Made by a program: the position numbers and the translations under genes. A stretch of DNA of 64,000 bases from Caulobacter sp. 602-2 (GTDB lineage: Bacteria; Pseudomonadota; Alphaproteobacteria; Caulobacterales; Caulobacteraceae): positions 310,001 to 374,000 of the forward strand of contig NZ_JAAKGT010000003.1 in assembly GCF_011043625.1 (NCBI RefSeq), given 5' to 3'. The notes below the pieces were generated by a model, which was not told the DNA's origin, did not search any database, and saw nothing but the letters and a program-made list of their open reading frames with translations. Shown piece by piece: positions 15,456 to 25,123 of this stretch (position 1 is the stretch's first letter; every line of letters begins with the position of its first letter).

Positions 15456-17645
15456 ATGTTCACCTTGCGCGACACGGTTTCTTCCCTGGCCCCGGCCAGG
15501 GCGGAAGACCTGGGCAAGACCTTGTACGAGCGGTTCCGTGAGGAGCCCGACACCCTGATCATCCCGGTGCTCGACGCCGACGACCGCCCCGTGGGCCTGG
15601 TCGAGCGCAACGCCTTCTTCCTGCGCATGGCCGCCGAGTACGGCCGCGCCCTCTACGCCAATCGCCCGATCGAAGTGCTGATGGACAACCAGCCGCTGGT
15701 CGTCGAGGCCGACGTCGAGCTGGCCGCCTTCACCAACGACAGCCTGTCCTACCGGGCCAGCGACCTGCTGCGCGGCTTCATCGTCACCGACGGCGGGCGC
15801 TATCTGGGCGTGGGCACGGTGATCGGCCTGCTGCAGGCCGCCAGCGAGACCAACCGCCGCAACCTCGACGCCCTGGCCGCCGCCAAGGCCGACGAGGAGC
15901 GCGCGCGCACCTTCATGACCGCCGTCGTCGAGTCCATCCCGTCGATGGTGTTCGTCAAGCGCGCTTCGGACCAGAGCTACGTGCTGCTCAACCGCGCGGG
16001 CGAGAAGATCCTGGGCTATTCGCGCCAGGAGATGATCGGCCGCACCGACGCCGAGTTCTTCGATCCCGTGCAGGCGGCGATCTATCACGCCCGCGACGCC
16101 GAAGTGGTGCGCTCGGGCGAGGTCAAGGTCATCGAAGAGGACCTGATCCCCCGCAAGGACGGCACGACCGCCATCCTGCGCACCAAGAAGATCGCCATCC
16201 TCGACGCCGAGGGCCGCCCCGAATACCTGCTGGGCGTCTCCGAAGACATCGCCGAGCGCAAGCGGGCCGAGGCCCAGATCGCGCGCCTGGCGCACTACGA
16301 CCCGCTGACCGAGCTGCCCAACCGGTTGCTGTTCCACAAGGACCTTTCCGACGCCCTGGCCCGCGCCGCGCGGCGCGAGGACCTGGTGGCCGTGCACTGC
16401 GTCGACCTGGACCGCTTCAAGGTGGTCAACGACACCCTGGGCCATCCGGTCGGCGATGCTTTGCTGAAGGCCGCCGCCGAGCGCCTGCGGGCCTGCGTGC
16501 GCGAGGGCGACACCGTGGCCCGCCTGGGCGGCGACGAGTTCGCCGTCGTGCAGATGGGCCTGACCGACCTGTCGGGCGCCACGCGCCTGGCCGCCCGCAT
16601 CGTCGAGGCCCTGGAAGCGCCGTTCGACCTTCTGGGCCACCAGGTGGTGATCGGCGGCAGCGTCGGCGTCGCCGTCTCGCCCGACGACGGCCTGGACTGC
16701 GACGAGCTGCTGAAGAAGGCCGACATGGCCCTCTACCGCGCCAAGGCCGACGGCAAGGGCACCTTCCACTTCTTCGAGCGGGCCATGGACGAACAGCTGC
16801 AGGCCCGCCGGGCCCTGGAGCTCGACCTGCGCAAGGCGCTCAGCGAGGGCCAGTTCGAACTGTTCTACCAGCCGCTGTTCGACCTGGAGGCCGACCGCGT
16901 CACCGGCTGCGAGGCCCTGCTGCGCTGGTTCCACCCCGAGCGGGGCATGGTCTCGCCCGGCGAGTTCATCCCGCTGGCCGAGGAGATCGGCCTGATCGGC
17001 GCCCTGGGCGACTGGGTGCTGCGCGCCGCCTGCGACGAGGCCGCCCGCTGGCCGCAGCACGTGCGCCTGGCGGTGAACCTCTCGCCCGCCCAGTTCCGCG
17101 ACCGGCGCCTGGCGGCCACCGTCGTCCAGGCCCTGGCCGCCTCGGGCCTGGCCGCCGAGCGCCTGGAGCTCGAGATCACCGAAAGCGTGCTGCTGCAGGA
17201 CAGCGCCTCGAACATGGCCATCCTGCACGACCTGAAGGCGCTGGGCGTGCGCATCTCGATGGACGACTTCGGCACGGGCTATTCGTCGCTGAGCTATCTG
17301 CGCAGCTTCCCGTTCGACAAGATCAAGATCGACCAGACCTTCGTGCGCGACATCCTCGACGACGCCGACGCCCTGGCGATCATCAAGGCCGTGCTCGACC
17401 TGGGCGCCAGCCTGGGCATCACCACCACCGCCGAGGGGGTGGAGTCCGAGGAACAGCTGCACGAACTGCGTCGCCAGGGCTGCGGCGAGATCCAGGGCTA
17501 CTTCATCAGCCGCCCCAAGCCCGCGGTCGAGATCGCGGCTTTGCTGGGGGTGGAGACGGCGCCGCGCGGGCTGTCGGACGTGGTGGCGTTTTCGACGAAG
17601 ATGTCCGCCGAAACGACCAGCGCGCCCCACAGGGCCGTGGGCTGA
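15456..17645 (+). CDS. CBS-like, PAS, GGDEF and EAL domain cyclic-di-GMP protein
   Basis: 729 residues. Residues ~30-130 resemble a CBS pair (TLIIPVLDADDRPVGLV). A PAS domain follows (~150-270, ending in the SEDIAERKRAEAQIARLAHY linker). The GGDEF domain has an intact LGGDEF and an inhibitory RxxD site (REGD) five residues before it. The EAL domain keeps EAL (GCEALLRW), VNLSP, ITES, DDFGTGYSSL, KIDQTFV and AEGVE. Both synthase and phosphodiesterase residues are therefore present; which activity dominates cannot be told. Cytosolic, with no membrane segment. A family A repeat follows the stop by 5 bp. Confidence 0.92.
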   Translation: MFTLRDTVSSLAPARAEDLGKTLYERFREEPDTLIIPVLDADDRPVGLVERNAFFLRMAAEYGRALYANRPIEVLMDNQPLVVEADVELAAFTNDSLSYRASDLLRGFIVTDGGRYLGVGTVIGLLQAASETNRRNLDALAAAKADEERARTFMTAVVESIPSMVFVKRASDQSYVLLNRAGEKILGYSRQEMIGRTDAEFFDPVQAAIYHARDAEVVRSGEVKVIEEDLIPRKDGTTAILRTKKIAILDAEGRPEYLLGVSEDIAERKRAEAQIARLAHYDPLTELPNRLLFHKDLSDALARAARREDLVAVHCVDLDRFKVVNDTLGHPVGDALLKAAAERLRACVREGDTVARLGGDEFAVVQMGLTDLSGATRLAARIVEALEAPFDLLGHQVVIGGSVGVAVSPDDGLDCDELLKKADMALYRAKADGKGTFHFFERAMDEQLQARRALELDLRKALSEGQFELFYQPLFDLEADRVTGCEALLRWFHPERGMVSPGEFIPLAEEIGLIGALGDWVLRAACDEAARWPQHVRLAVNLSPAQFRDRRLAATVVQALAASGLAAERLELEITESVLLQDSASNMAILHDLKALGVRISMDDFGTGYSSLSYLRSFPFDKIKIDQTFVRDILDDADALAIIKAVLDLGASLGITTTAEGVESEEQLHELRRQGCGEIQGYFISRPKPAVEIAALLGVETAPRGLSDVVAFSTKMSAETTSAPHRAVG

Positions 17646-17650
17646 CCCTG

Positions 17651-17787
17651 AAGGAACCTCCCCCTCTGGGGGAGGTGATCGCGAAGCGATCGGTGGGGGG
17701 AGTGATTGCGAGATCGGCGACGTCTGCGGCAGCTGAGAACGTCCCCCCACCGGCCTCCGGCCGCCTCCCCCAGAGGGGGAGGTTCCT
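17651..17787. repeat. Repeat family A, copy 2
   Basis: 137 bp, inverted relative to the copy at 10618. It starts AAGGAACCTCCCCCTCTGGG, then GGAGGTGATCGCGAAGCGATC, and ends CCGGCCTCCGGCCGCC and CCCAGAGGGGGAGGTTCCT. The middle region differs. It begins 5 bp after the GGDEF-EAL stop codon. Confidence 0.88.
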
Positions 17788-18062
17788 CATGCTTCAGCCG
17801 CATCACCCTCCGCAAACCCTTGCCCCTCAAGGCCCGGCCCTTGACTTCGCACTTGCGATATACGATATGAGCCTCGCGCCAGTCGGCGCTATCGGTGCTC
17901 CAGCCGCGTGACGGACCCTTTTCGGTTCAGCCTGTCGAGCGCCTTGAAAGCTTCTCATAGACCGCCCGTATCACGCGGGGCGCTCCCCACCGACCCGCCG
18001 CCAGGCGAGCCGTGCGAGGACCGCGCGCGCCGTCTCGCGACCGTTTGAAAGATACGTCCGCA

Positions 18063-19520
18063 GTGACTCAATTCACCGACCTTGGCCTGGCCAAGCCGAT
18101 CCTCAAGGCCCTGGCCGACAAGGGCTACACCCAGCCCACCCCGATCCAGGCCCAGGCCATCCCGATCGTCATGAAGGGCCGCGACCTGCTGGGCATCGCC
18201 CAGACCGGCACCGGCAAGACCGCCGCCTTCGCCCTGCCGATCCTGCACCGCCTGGCCGAGGACCGCCGTCCGGCTCCGCGCCGCGGCTTCCGCTGCCTGG
18301 TGCTCTCGCCGACCCGCGAACTGGCGACCCAGATCGCCGACAACTTCAAGGCCTACGCCGCGCACCTGGGCCTTTCGGTCGCCACCATCTTCGGCGGCGT
18401 TAAGTATGGCCCGCAGATGCGCGCCCTCGCCGCCGGCGTCGACGTCGTCGTCGCCACCCCGGGCCGCCTGATGGACCACCTGGGCGAGAAGAGCGCCACC
18501 CTGGGCGGCGTCGAGATCTTCGTCCTGGACGAGGCCGACCAGATGCTCGACCTCGGCTTCGTGGTGCCGATCCGCAAGATCGCCAGCCAGCTGCCCAAGG
18601 ACCGCCAGAACCTGTTCTTCTCGGCCACCATGCCGGGCGAGATCGGCAAGCTGGCCGGCGAACTGCTGAAGAACCCGGCCTCGGTCTCGATCACCCCGCA
18701 GGCGACCACGGTCGAGCGCATCGACCAGTCGCTGATCTACGTCGAAGCCCAGCGCAAGCGTCCGCTGCTGGCCGAACTGCTGGCCGACAAGAGCGTCGAG
18801 CGCTCGATCGTCTTCACCCGCACCAAGCGCGGCGCCGACCGCGTGGCCAAGTATCTGACCGCCGCCGGCATCGAGAGCGCCTCGATCCACGGCGACAAGA
18901 CGCAGGGCCAGCGCGAGCGCGCCCTCGCCGCGTTCAAGGCCGGCGAGGTCAAGGCCCTGGTGGCGACCGACATCGCCGCCCGCGGCATCGACGTCAACGA
19001 CATCAGCCACGTCTTCAACTACGAGCTGCCCAACGTGCCGGAGGCCTATGTCCACCGGATCGGCCGCACCGCCCGCAAGGGCAAGGACGGCGTGGCCATC
19101 AGCTTCTGCTGCGACGACGAGCGCAGCCTGCTGAAGGACATCGAGAAGGCCACCCGCCAGAAGATCCCGTCCTTCGACCGTCGCAACGACAAGGCCCTGG
19201 CGGCCGCGGCGGCCGTCGCCGACAAGCTGGCCCCGGCCGAGAAGTACGTCGACCCGCGCAAGGCCGACCCGCGCAACAACGTCCCCTCGGAACTGCGCCG
19301 CAAGCGCAACCGTAACGGCGGCGGCCAAGGCAAGAGCGCCCAGGGCAAGGGTGGTCAAGGCGGCGGCCAGCAGGCCCAGGGTCGTGGCGAGGGCCGCAAC
19401 GGCGGTCGCGGCAAGGGCGGCGGTCAAGGCCAGGGCAAGGCGGCCGCCGGCGGCGGCGACTTCCGCGGCCCCAAGCGCGGCGTGCAGCAGGTCGAGACCC
19501 GCTGGAGCCCCATCGACTAG
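18063..19520 (+). CDS. rhlE: DEAD-box RNA helicase, RhlE type
   Basis: 485-residue ATP-dependent RNA helicase. Visible motifs: Q motif (TPIQAQAIP), I AQTGTGKT, Ia PTRELATQ, II VLDEADQ, III SAT, and in the C-terminal RecA domain IATDIAARGIDV and HRIGRTARKG. The last ~75 residues are a Gly/Gln/Lys-rich basic tail (e.g. GGGQGKSAQGKGGQ), typical of RhlE proteins. The start is taken as GTG 18063 (VTQFTDLGLAKPIL), where the family begins; an in-frame GTG at 18012 is possible. Role in rRNA maturation and mRNA decay is inferred from the family. A strong terminator follows. Confidence 0.9.
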   Translation: MTQFTDLGLAKPILKALADKGYTQPTPIQAQAIPIVMKGRDLLGIAQTGTGKTAAFALPILHRLAEDRRPAPRRGFRCLVLSPTRELATQIADNFKAYAAHLGLSVATIFGGVKYGPQMRALAAGVDVVVATPGRLMDHLGEKSATLGGVEIFVLDEADQMLDLGFVVPIRKIASQLPKDRQNLFFSATMPGEIGKLAGELLKNPASVSITPQATTVERIDQSLIYVEAQRKRPLLAELLADKSVERSIVFTRTKRGADRVAKYLTAAGIESASIHGDKTQGQRERALAAFKAGEVKALVATDIAARGIDVNDISHVFNYELPNVPEAYVHRIGRTARKGKDGVAISFCCDDERSLLKDIEKATRQKIPSFDRRNDKALAAAAAVADKLAPAEKYVDPRKADPRNNVPSELRRKRNRNGGGQGKSAQGKGGQGGGQQAQGRGEGRNGGRGKGGGQGQGKAAAGGGDFRGPKRGVQQVETRWSPID

Positions 19521-19542
19521 GGAGCCCCTGCTCCAACCAAGG

Positions 19543-19575
19543 AAAGGCCGCCTCACCCGAGGCGGCCTTTTTTTC
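19543..19575 (+). terminator. Rho-independent terminator of the helicase gene
   Basis: 12-bp stem AAAGGCCGCCTC / GAGGCGGCCTTT (19543-19554 and 19559-19570) with a loop of four bases, followed by a run of T's. Located 23 bp past the stop codon. Confidence 0.92.
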
Positions 19576-19771
19576 TGCGCCGGCCCGCGGAACCGACGCC
19601 GCCTCAGGGTCGAGCCGGCTCGCCCCGGCGGCGAAAACCGCAGCCCTGGGCCGAGCGAACTGCGACGCTTGCGCACAGGGGTGGCGCTGCGCCCTTGCAA
19701 CCGCTTTGGCCCTCGGATCATTGTTCGCCCGGACCCGGCTTTAGGGGAGCCGGTGGGAGGGACAAAACGCC

Positions 19772-22036
19772 ATGCCGCAGGGCGAAGGGCGGAGCTTGCC
19801 TGCGTTCACGCGCCTGGCCGGCGGGGAAATGGCCGCGCGCTTGAAGGCTTTCGATTGGTCGAAGACCCCGCTGGGTCCGCGCGATGCGTGGTCGCCAAGC
19901 CTGCGCCTGGCCGTCGACATGCTGATGGCCACCAACTTCCCCATGGCCCTGCGCTGGGGGCAGGACCTGATCCTGATCTACAACGACGCCTACGCGCCCT
20001 CGCTGCGCGAGCGTCATCCCGACGCGCTGGGCCGGCCGTTCACCCAGCATTCCGACGCCTTCCGCGCCACCCTGCTGGGCATCCACCAGGACATCCTGTC
20101 GGGCCAGAGCGGCGGCTACGCCCTGGAGCGCATGCCGCTGCAGGTCGAGCGCGAGGCCGGCGACGCGCGGCTGGCCCACTTCGCCGTCAGCTACAGCCCC
20201 GTGCCCGACGAGACCGCCCCCACCGGCGTCGGCGGGGTGCTGATCTCGGCCGTCGAGGTCACCGGCGCGGTCGAGACCGAGAAGGAACTGCGCGACACCC
20301 AGGCCCGCTACAACATGGCCCTGGAGGCCGCCGGCGGCGTCGGCGCCTGGGAGTGGGACATCAAGGCCAACAAGGTCTATTGCGACGCCCGCTACGCCAG
20401 CCTGCACCAGGTGGACCCGGCCTTCGCCTCCCTGGGCCTGCCGGCCCAGCGCTTCACGCCGGCCGTGCACGACGAGGACCGCGAGCGGGTGCGCGACATC
20501 GCCCTCGCGGCGATGCAGACCGGCGGCGCGTTCGCCGACGAGTATCGCCTGGTCCAGGCCGACGGCTCCGTGCGCTGGGTCGCGGCCAGCGGCCATTGCT
20601 ATCTCGACGCGGCCGGCCAGGCCGACCGCAACGCCGGCGTCGTCTTCGACATCACCGAGCGCAAGCGGATGGAGAGCGAGCTCCTGGAAGCCCGCCTCGA
20701 CCGCGACATCGCCATGGAAGCCGCCGGCATGGGCCGCTGGGACCACAATCCCAGCACCGGCCAGCGCTACTGGGACCAGCGCTCGTGCCAGATGTTCGGC
20801 GTGCCCGAGCCCGGCCCGCAGGACTTCCAGGGCTTCATCGACCTGCTGCATCCCGACGATGTGGACGGCGTGCTGGCCGCCGTGACCGCCGCCACCGACC
20901 CCGCCGGCGACGGGCTGATCAACATCGAGTACCGCATCGTGCGCCCGTCGGACGGCGCGCTGCGCTGGATCGAGGTGTTCGGGCGCGCCTACTTCGAACG
21001 CGGCGCCTGCGTGCGCTTCGTCGGCGTCGGCTCGGACGTCACCGAGCGCAAGGAGGCCGCCCGCAAGCTGGTCTCGCAGGAAGAAACCCTGCGCCTGGCC
21101 ATCGAGGCCGCCGACGTCGGCACCTGGGACCTCGACATCCGCAACGACGTGCTGACCTGGTCGGACCGCTGCTACGCCATGTTCGGCGTCGCCCCGGGCA
21201 CGCCGGTCGTGCGCGACGACTTCTACACCAACCTGCACCGCGCCGACCGCGACGAGGTGCGCGAGGCCCTGCGCCGCACCCTGGATGGCCGCATCCGCGC
21301 CGACTACGACGTCGAGTTCCGGGTGATCGGCCGCGAGGACGGGGTCGAGCGCTGGCTGGCGGCCAAGGGCAAGGCCTTCTTCGACGCCGACGGCAAGCCG
21401 GTGCGGATGATCGGCACCACCGTCAACATCACCGATCGCAAGCGCGCCGAACTGCATCTGCGGCTGCTGGTCAACGAGCTGAACCACCGGGTGAAGAACT
21501 CGCTGGCCACCATCCAGGCCATCGCCGGCCAGACCTTCCACGCCGCCCGCTCGCTGCCGGCCGCGCAGGAGGCCTTCACCGCCCGGATCATCGCCCTGTC
21601 CGAGGCCCACGACGTGCTGACCCGCGAGAACTGGGAAGGCGCCGACCTGCTGGACGTGGTCGACCGGCTGGTGGCCCTGCACGGCGGCGAGGGCCGCTTC
21701 GTGCTGGACGGTCCGTCGGTGCGGTTGTCGCCGCGCCCGGCCCTGTCGCTGTCGATGGCCCTGCACGAACTGGCCACCAACGCGGTGAAGTACGGGGCCC
21801 TGTCGCGCCAGGGCGGCCAGGTGACGATCAGCTGGAGCGTCGACTACAGCGGCGTGCCGCGCCTGGCGCTGCGCTGGAGCGAAAGCGGCGGCCCGCCGGT
21901 GGTCGCCCCCACGCGGCGCGGCTTCGGTTCGCGCCTGATCGAGCGCGGCCTGGCCTCGGAGCTTTCCGGCGAGGCCCGCATCGACTTCCGCCCCGAGGGC
22001 GTGGAGTGCTCGATCACCGCGCTGCTGGACTGCTGA
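19772..22036 (+). CDS. Multi-PAS HWE-family sensor histidine kinase
   Basis: 754-residue soluble kinase. The N-terminal ~170 residues are a PAS-like domain (LKAFDWSKTPLGPRDAW, ALRWGQDLILIYNDAY) characteristic of multi-PAS HWE kinases. Three further PAS/PAC units follow at roughly 180-310, 315-440 and 440-560, each ending with a DITERK- or DVTERK-like linker. The kinase domain has H572 in VNELNHRVKNSL, the HWE/HisKA_2 signature, with ALHELATNAVKYGAL as the N box and RRGFGSRLIERGL as the ATP lid region. HWE kinases commonly feed general stress or light signalling; input unknown. No response regulator is adjacent. GGGAGGG precedes the ATG. Confidence 0.9.
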   Translation: MPQGEGRSLPAFTRLAGGEMAARLKAFDWSKTPLGPRDAWSPSLRLAVDMLMATNFPMALRWGQDLILIYNDAYAPSLRERHPDALGRPFTQHSDAFRATLLGIHQDILSGQSGGYALERMPLQVEREAGDARLAHFAVSYSPVPDETAPTGVGGVLISAVEVTGAVETEKELRDTQARYNMALEAAGGVGAWEWDIKANKVYCDARYASLHQVDPAFASLGLPAQRFTPAVHDEDRERVRDIALAAMQTGGAFADEYRLVQADGSVRWVAASGHCYLDAAGQADRNAGVVFDITERKRMESELLEARLDRDIAMEAAGMGRWDHNPSTGQRYWDQRSCQMFGVPEPGPQDFQGFIDLLHPDDVDGVLAAVTAATDPAGDGLINIEYRIVRPSDGALRWIEVFGRAYFERGACVRFVGVGSDVTERKEAARKLVSQEETLRLAIEAADVGTWDLDIRNDVLTWSDRCYAMFGVAPGTPVVRDDFYTNLHRADRDEVREALRRTLDGRIRADYDVEFRVIGREDGVERWLAAKGKAFFDADGKPVRMIGTTVNITDRKRAELHLRLLVNELNHRVKNSLATIQAIAGQTFHAARSLPAAQEAFTARIIALSEAHDVLTRENWEGADLLDVVDRLVALHGGEGRFVLDGPSVRLSPRPALSLSMALHELATNAVKYGALSRQGGQVTISWSVDYSGVPRLALRWSESGGPPVVAPTRRGFGSRLIERGLASELSGEARIDFRPEGVECSITALLDC

Positions 22037-22058
22037 CTTCGCCTCTTCCTCTACAGTC

Positions 22059-22089
22059 CGTCATTCCCGCCCTTGTGGCGGGAATGACG
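22059..22089. repeat. Perfect 13-bp inverted repeat between convergent genes
   Basis: CGTCATTCCCGCC and its complement (22059-22071, 22077-22089) enclose CTTGT. It sits between the convergent HWE kinase and ABC permease stops. No T tract is present; it may act as a bidirectional 3'-end hairpin. The GTCATTCCCG motif recalls the ends of the element at 7201-7344. Confidence 0.6.
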
Positions 22090-22106
22090 GGCGGACAATC
22101 AAGTCC

Positions 22107-23657
22107 TCAAGCCATCCGCAGCACCTTGGCGATCTGGGCGTCGCTGCGGCGCAGGGCCAGCATGGCCAGGCCCGCGAAGGCCAGCGGGATCGTCGCCCAG
22201 GGCGAAAGACCCGCCACCGCCAGGCCCGTCGCACCCGCCAGCAGGGCCGACACCACCACCTCGGCCAGGGTGGCGAACCACGAGGCGCCGCGGCGGCGCT
22301 TGAAGTCCGCCCGCTTGCCCGGCTTCTGGTGCCAGACGTTGATCAGGCCGCAGGCCCAGGCCGACAGGCCCGCCCCGAGGGCCGTCCACAGGGCGGTGAT
22401 CGGCGCCAGCCACAGCAGCACCGCCAGCGGTACGGCCAGCAGCAGGGCCACCGGCAGCAGGGCGGCCGCCAGCTTGGCCCGGCGCAGGCTGCGCGTGGCG
22501 GCGGGCGAGACGGCCAGCAGGTCGGGGCTTTCCTCGGCCGACAGGGTGATCCAGGCCAGGCTGCCGGCCACCTGACCGGCCAGGAACACGACCACGCCCG
22601 CGCCGCCCGCCAGGGCCGCCCCGCCGTCGCCATGGCCGGCGTTGCGGCTGAGGATCACGGCCGTCGGCACCAGGTAGAGCACCCGCAGCAGCACCTGCGA
22701 CAGTAGGCTGGCGTCGCGCAGGATCAGCCGAAGCTCCTTGGCCAGGGTGGCGGCGAACACGCCGCGGGCGAAGGCCCGATCGCGGCCCTTCACCGGCCGG
22801 GCGGCCGAGGCCTCGGCGCCCTGCGTGGCCGCCGCCGCGTCGGCGAAGCGCTTGCCCAGCGACAGCGCGGCCAGGGCGAAGGCGCCCGCGCCGATCGCCA
22901 GCATGACCACCAGCGGCAGGGGCTCGCCCAGCATCGCCTTGAGCGGCCAGTAGCCGATCGGCGGGATCTTCACCCGCCCTTCGGCGGCCTCGCGCGCCAG
23001 CGACTGGAACAGGCTCTCGCTGGCCCGCTCGCCCATCAGCGTGCGGATCTGGCTGACCAGGAAGAAGGCCGCGCCGGTCAGGGCGGCCAGCACCTGGGCC
23101 ACGGTGCGGGTGCGGCGGGGGCCGATCAGCCGGAACAGCGTCATGGCCAGGGTCAGCCCCGTGGCCGTCGCCAGCAGGGCCAGCGCCGCCAGCACGCCGA
23201 ACAGGCCCAGCCAATGGGGATGGCCCAGGATGATCGCCGGCCCGAGCAGCGGCGTGACGAAGATCAGGAACACCGTCAGCACGCCGGTCGCCACGCCCAG
23301 GGCGCGCACGAACAGCACCGTGCGCGGCGGGATCGGCGAGGAGAACAGCAGGTCCAGGTCCCCGCGCTCGTAAAGCGCCTCGCTGGCCGCCGCCAGGGTC
23401 TGGGACAGCATCAGGGTGAAGGCGGTGGCGCAGCAGGCCAGCGCGATGGCGGCCGACAGCGGGACCACCGGCACGTTCAGCCCGCGCAGGGCCAGCCCGA
23501 TGATCACCCCGCCGGTCAGCATCAGCAGGGCCAGAAGCGAGAGGCCGATCATCGCCCCGACGCCGCCCATGGCCCGCTTGCCGGTCAACGCGCGGAAGTT
23601 CAGCCGCACCTCATGGGCCAGCAGCCAGGCGACGCCGCCGGGACGCAGCAGGCTCAC
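22107..23657 (-). CDS. ABC transporter permease (large, exporter type)
   Basis: 516-residue membrane protein, start GTG 23657 (VSLLRPGGVAWLLAHEVRL), overlapping the ATPase stop by 4 nt (GTGA). About twelve hydrophobic segments: roughly residues 30-75, 90-110, 140-195, 200-235, 265-290 and 345-510. A cytoplasmic loop near 300-330 is charged (RPVKGRDRAFARG, then TLAKELRLILRDASLL), typical of ABC-2 type exporters. Together with the ATPase it forms a two-gene exporter; substrate unknown. Confidence 0.85.
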   Translation of the reverse strand: MSLLRPGGVAWLLAHEVRLNFRALTGKRAMGGVGAMIGLSLLALLMLTGGVIIGLALRGLNVPVVPLSAAIALACCATAFTLMLSQTLAAASEALYERGDLDLLFSSPIPPRTVLFVRALGVATGVLTVFLIFVTPLLGPAIILGHPHWLGLFGVLAALALLATATGLTLAMTLFRLIGPRRTRTVAQVLAALTGAAFFLVSQIRTLMGERASESLFQSLAREAAEGRVKIPPIGYWPLKAMLGEPLPLVVMLAIGAGAFALAALSLGKRFADAAAATQGAEASAARPVKGRDRAFARGVFAATLAKELRLILRDASLLSQVLLRVLYLVPTAVILSRNAGHGDGGAALAGGAGVVVFLAGQVAGSLAWITLSAEESPDLLAVSPAATRSLRRAKLAAALLPVALLLAVPLAVLLWLAPITALWTALGAGLSAWACGLINVWHQKPGKRADFKRRRGASWFATLAEVVVSALLAGATGLAVAGLSPWATIPLAFAGLAMLALRRSDAQIAKVLRMA

Positions 23658-24397
23658 GCGGGGGCTCCCTCGGCGGTCAGTTGCAGGAAGACGTCCTCCA
23701 GGGTGTCGCCGCCGCCCTGCCCGGCCTGCGAGCGAAGGGTGTCGAGCGTGCCCTCGGCCAGCAGCCGCCCGCCGGCGATGATGCCGATGCGGTCGGCCAT
23801 GCGCTCGGCCACCTCCAGGATGTGGGTGGTCAGGATCACCGTGCCGCCGGCGTCGACGCGGGCCTGCAGCATGTCCTTGACCAGGCGCGCCGAGGCCGCG
23901 TCCAGGCCCGTCAGCGGCTCGTCCAGGATCAGCAGCTTGGGATCGTGGATCAGGGCGCCGGCCAGGGCGACCTTCTGCTTCATGCCGCGCGAGAAGCCCT
24001 CGCACCGCCGCCTCGCCTCCGACGCCAGGCCCAGGGTCTCCAGCAGCTCCACCGCCCGCGCCTTGGCGTGGCGGGGCTCGACGTTCCACAGTCCGGCGAC
24101 GAACTCCAGGTACTCCAGCGGCGTGAGGCGGTCGTAGATCATCGCCTCGTCGGGCGCCCAGGCGGTGACCGCCTTGGCCGCGGCCGGATCGGCCAGGGCG
24201 TCGACGCCGAAGATGCTGATCGATCCCTTGTCGGGCTTGGTCAGGCCCGCGACCATCCGCAGGGTGGTGGTCTTGCCCGCGCCGTTGGGGCCCAGCAGCG
24301 CATAGAGCTCGCCCGGGTGCACCGTCAGGTCCAGCTCGCGCACGGCGGGCTTTGAGAAGGTCTTGTCCAGCCCCCGGACGATCAAGGCTTCGGTCAC
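23654..24397 (-). CDS. ABC transporter ATP-binding protein
   Basis: 247 residues. Walker A LLGPNGAGKTTT, signature FSRGMKQKVALAGAL (an SRGMK variant of LSGGQ), Walker B LLILDEPLTGLD and switch His in LTTHILEV are all present. The Q loop (AWAPDEAM) lacks a plain glutamine, which is usual in the CcmA/ABC-2 exporter group. It powers the permease encoded just downstream. Start is GTG 24397. The protein resembles the YhaQ/NatA class by architecture; the transported molecule cannot be told. Confidence 0.9.
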   Translation of the reverse strand: MTEALIVRGLDKTFSKPAVRELDLTVHPGELYALLGPNGAGKTTTLRMVAGLTKPDKGSISIFGVDALADPAAAKAVTAWAPDEAMIYDRLTPLEYLEFVAGLWNVEPRHAKARAVELLETLGLASEARRRCEGFSRGMKQKVALAGALIHDPKLLILDEPLTGLDAASARLVKDMLQARVDAGGTVILTTHILEVAERMADRIGIIAGGRLLAEGTLDTLRSQAGQGGGDTLEDVFLQLTAEGAPA

Positions 24398-24489
24398 GCT
24401 GGCTGCCCCCGTGCAATCACAGCGGGCATGTGATCTCGATTGGGTCGGCCGTGCAAGGCGCGGGGCAGGTTGAGCGGGCCGACGCGCAA

Positions 24490-24594
24490 AATCCTCCCCC
24501 TCTGGGGGAGGTGGCCCAGAGGGCCGGAGGGGGCCGGCGCGGCCTCGGCCGCTACCCCCTCAGTCGCTCCGCGACAGCTCCCCCAAAGGGGGAG
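24490..24594. repeat. Repeat family B, copy 2
   Basis: Reverse-oriented counterpart of 13076-13179: AATCCTCCCCCTCTGGGGGA, then GGTGGCCCAGAGGGCCGGAG, then CCCCCTCAGTCGCTCCGCGA and CTCCCCCAAAGGGGGAG. It is 30 bp beyond the OsmC stop on the minus strand. The central segment differs from copy 1. Confidence 0.8.
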
Positions 24595-24624
24595 CAGCTG
24601 ACGGCGGGCGTTCTACCGCCCGCC

Positions 24625-25038
24625 CTACGCCACCCGCGTCTCGACCTTGACCCCGGCGGTCAGCATCTTGTGCACCGGGCAGGCCTCGGCGATCTCCAGC
24701 AGGCGCTGGCGCTGCTCGGCGTCGAGGTCGCCGGAAAGGCTGATCACGCGGTCGAACACGTCGGCCGGAACCTGGCCGGGCAGGCGCCGCCAGGTGGTCT
24801 CGACCCGCACCGCGCCCAGGGCCCAGCCCTTGCGCTTGGCGTAGAGGCGCAGCGTCTGGGTCGTGCAGGCCGCTAGGCCCGCGGCGACCAGGTCGTGGGG
24901 GTTGGGGCCCGTATCCAGGCCGCCCTCGGAGGGCTTCAGATCACCGGCCAGCCGCGAGGGGCCGGCCGTGACCAGGATCTGCACGCCGCCGTGGCCGCTG
25001 TCCTCGGCGATGGCGGAAGGGCGGGCGATGTCGGTCAT
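24625..25038 (-). CDS. OsmC family peroxiredoxin-like protein
   Basis: 137 residues starting MTDIARPSAIAED. The two OsmC cysteines are seen in AACTTQTLRLYAKRKG and in AEACPVHKML. LKPSEGGLDTGPNPHDLVAAGL is the conserved family stretch. The family reduces organic hydroperoxides in the cytoplasm; specific substrates are inferred. The ATG at 25038 was chosen as the true start; the longer open frame upstream lacks family similarity. Confidence 0.9.
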   Translation of the reverse strand: MTDIARPSAIAEDSGHGGVQILVTAGPSRLAGDLKPSEGGLDTGPNPHDLVAAGLAACTTQTLRLYAKRKGWALGAVRVETTWRRLPGQVPADVFDRVISLSGDLDAEQRQRLLEIAEACPVHKMLTAGVKVETRVA

Positions 25039-25123
25039 GGCGAGGATCCTGCGTCTGTCGAGAACGCCAATGTGGCGCCTTGCCCGATCATGCGCTTGGT
25101 TGAATCCGCGCGAACGTGAAGGT

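Noticed and set aside
15315-17750. 811-codon frame antisense to the GGDEF-EAL gene
   Set aside because: Shadow frame; no family motif and no ribosome site.
19351-22575. 1074-codon frame overlapping the helicase end and the HWE kinase
   Set aside because: Arg/Pro/Gly-rich frame shift of the true kinase frame.
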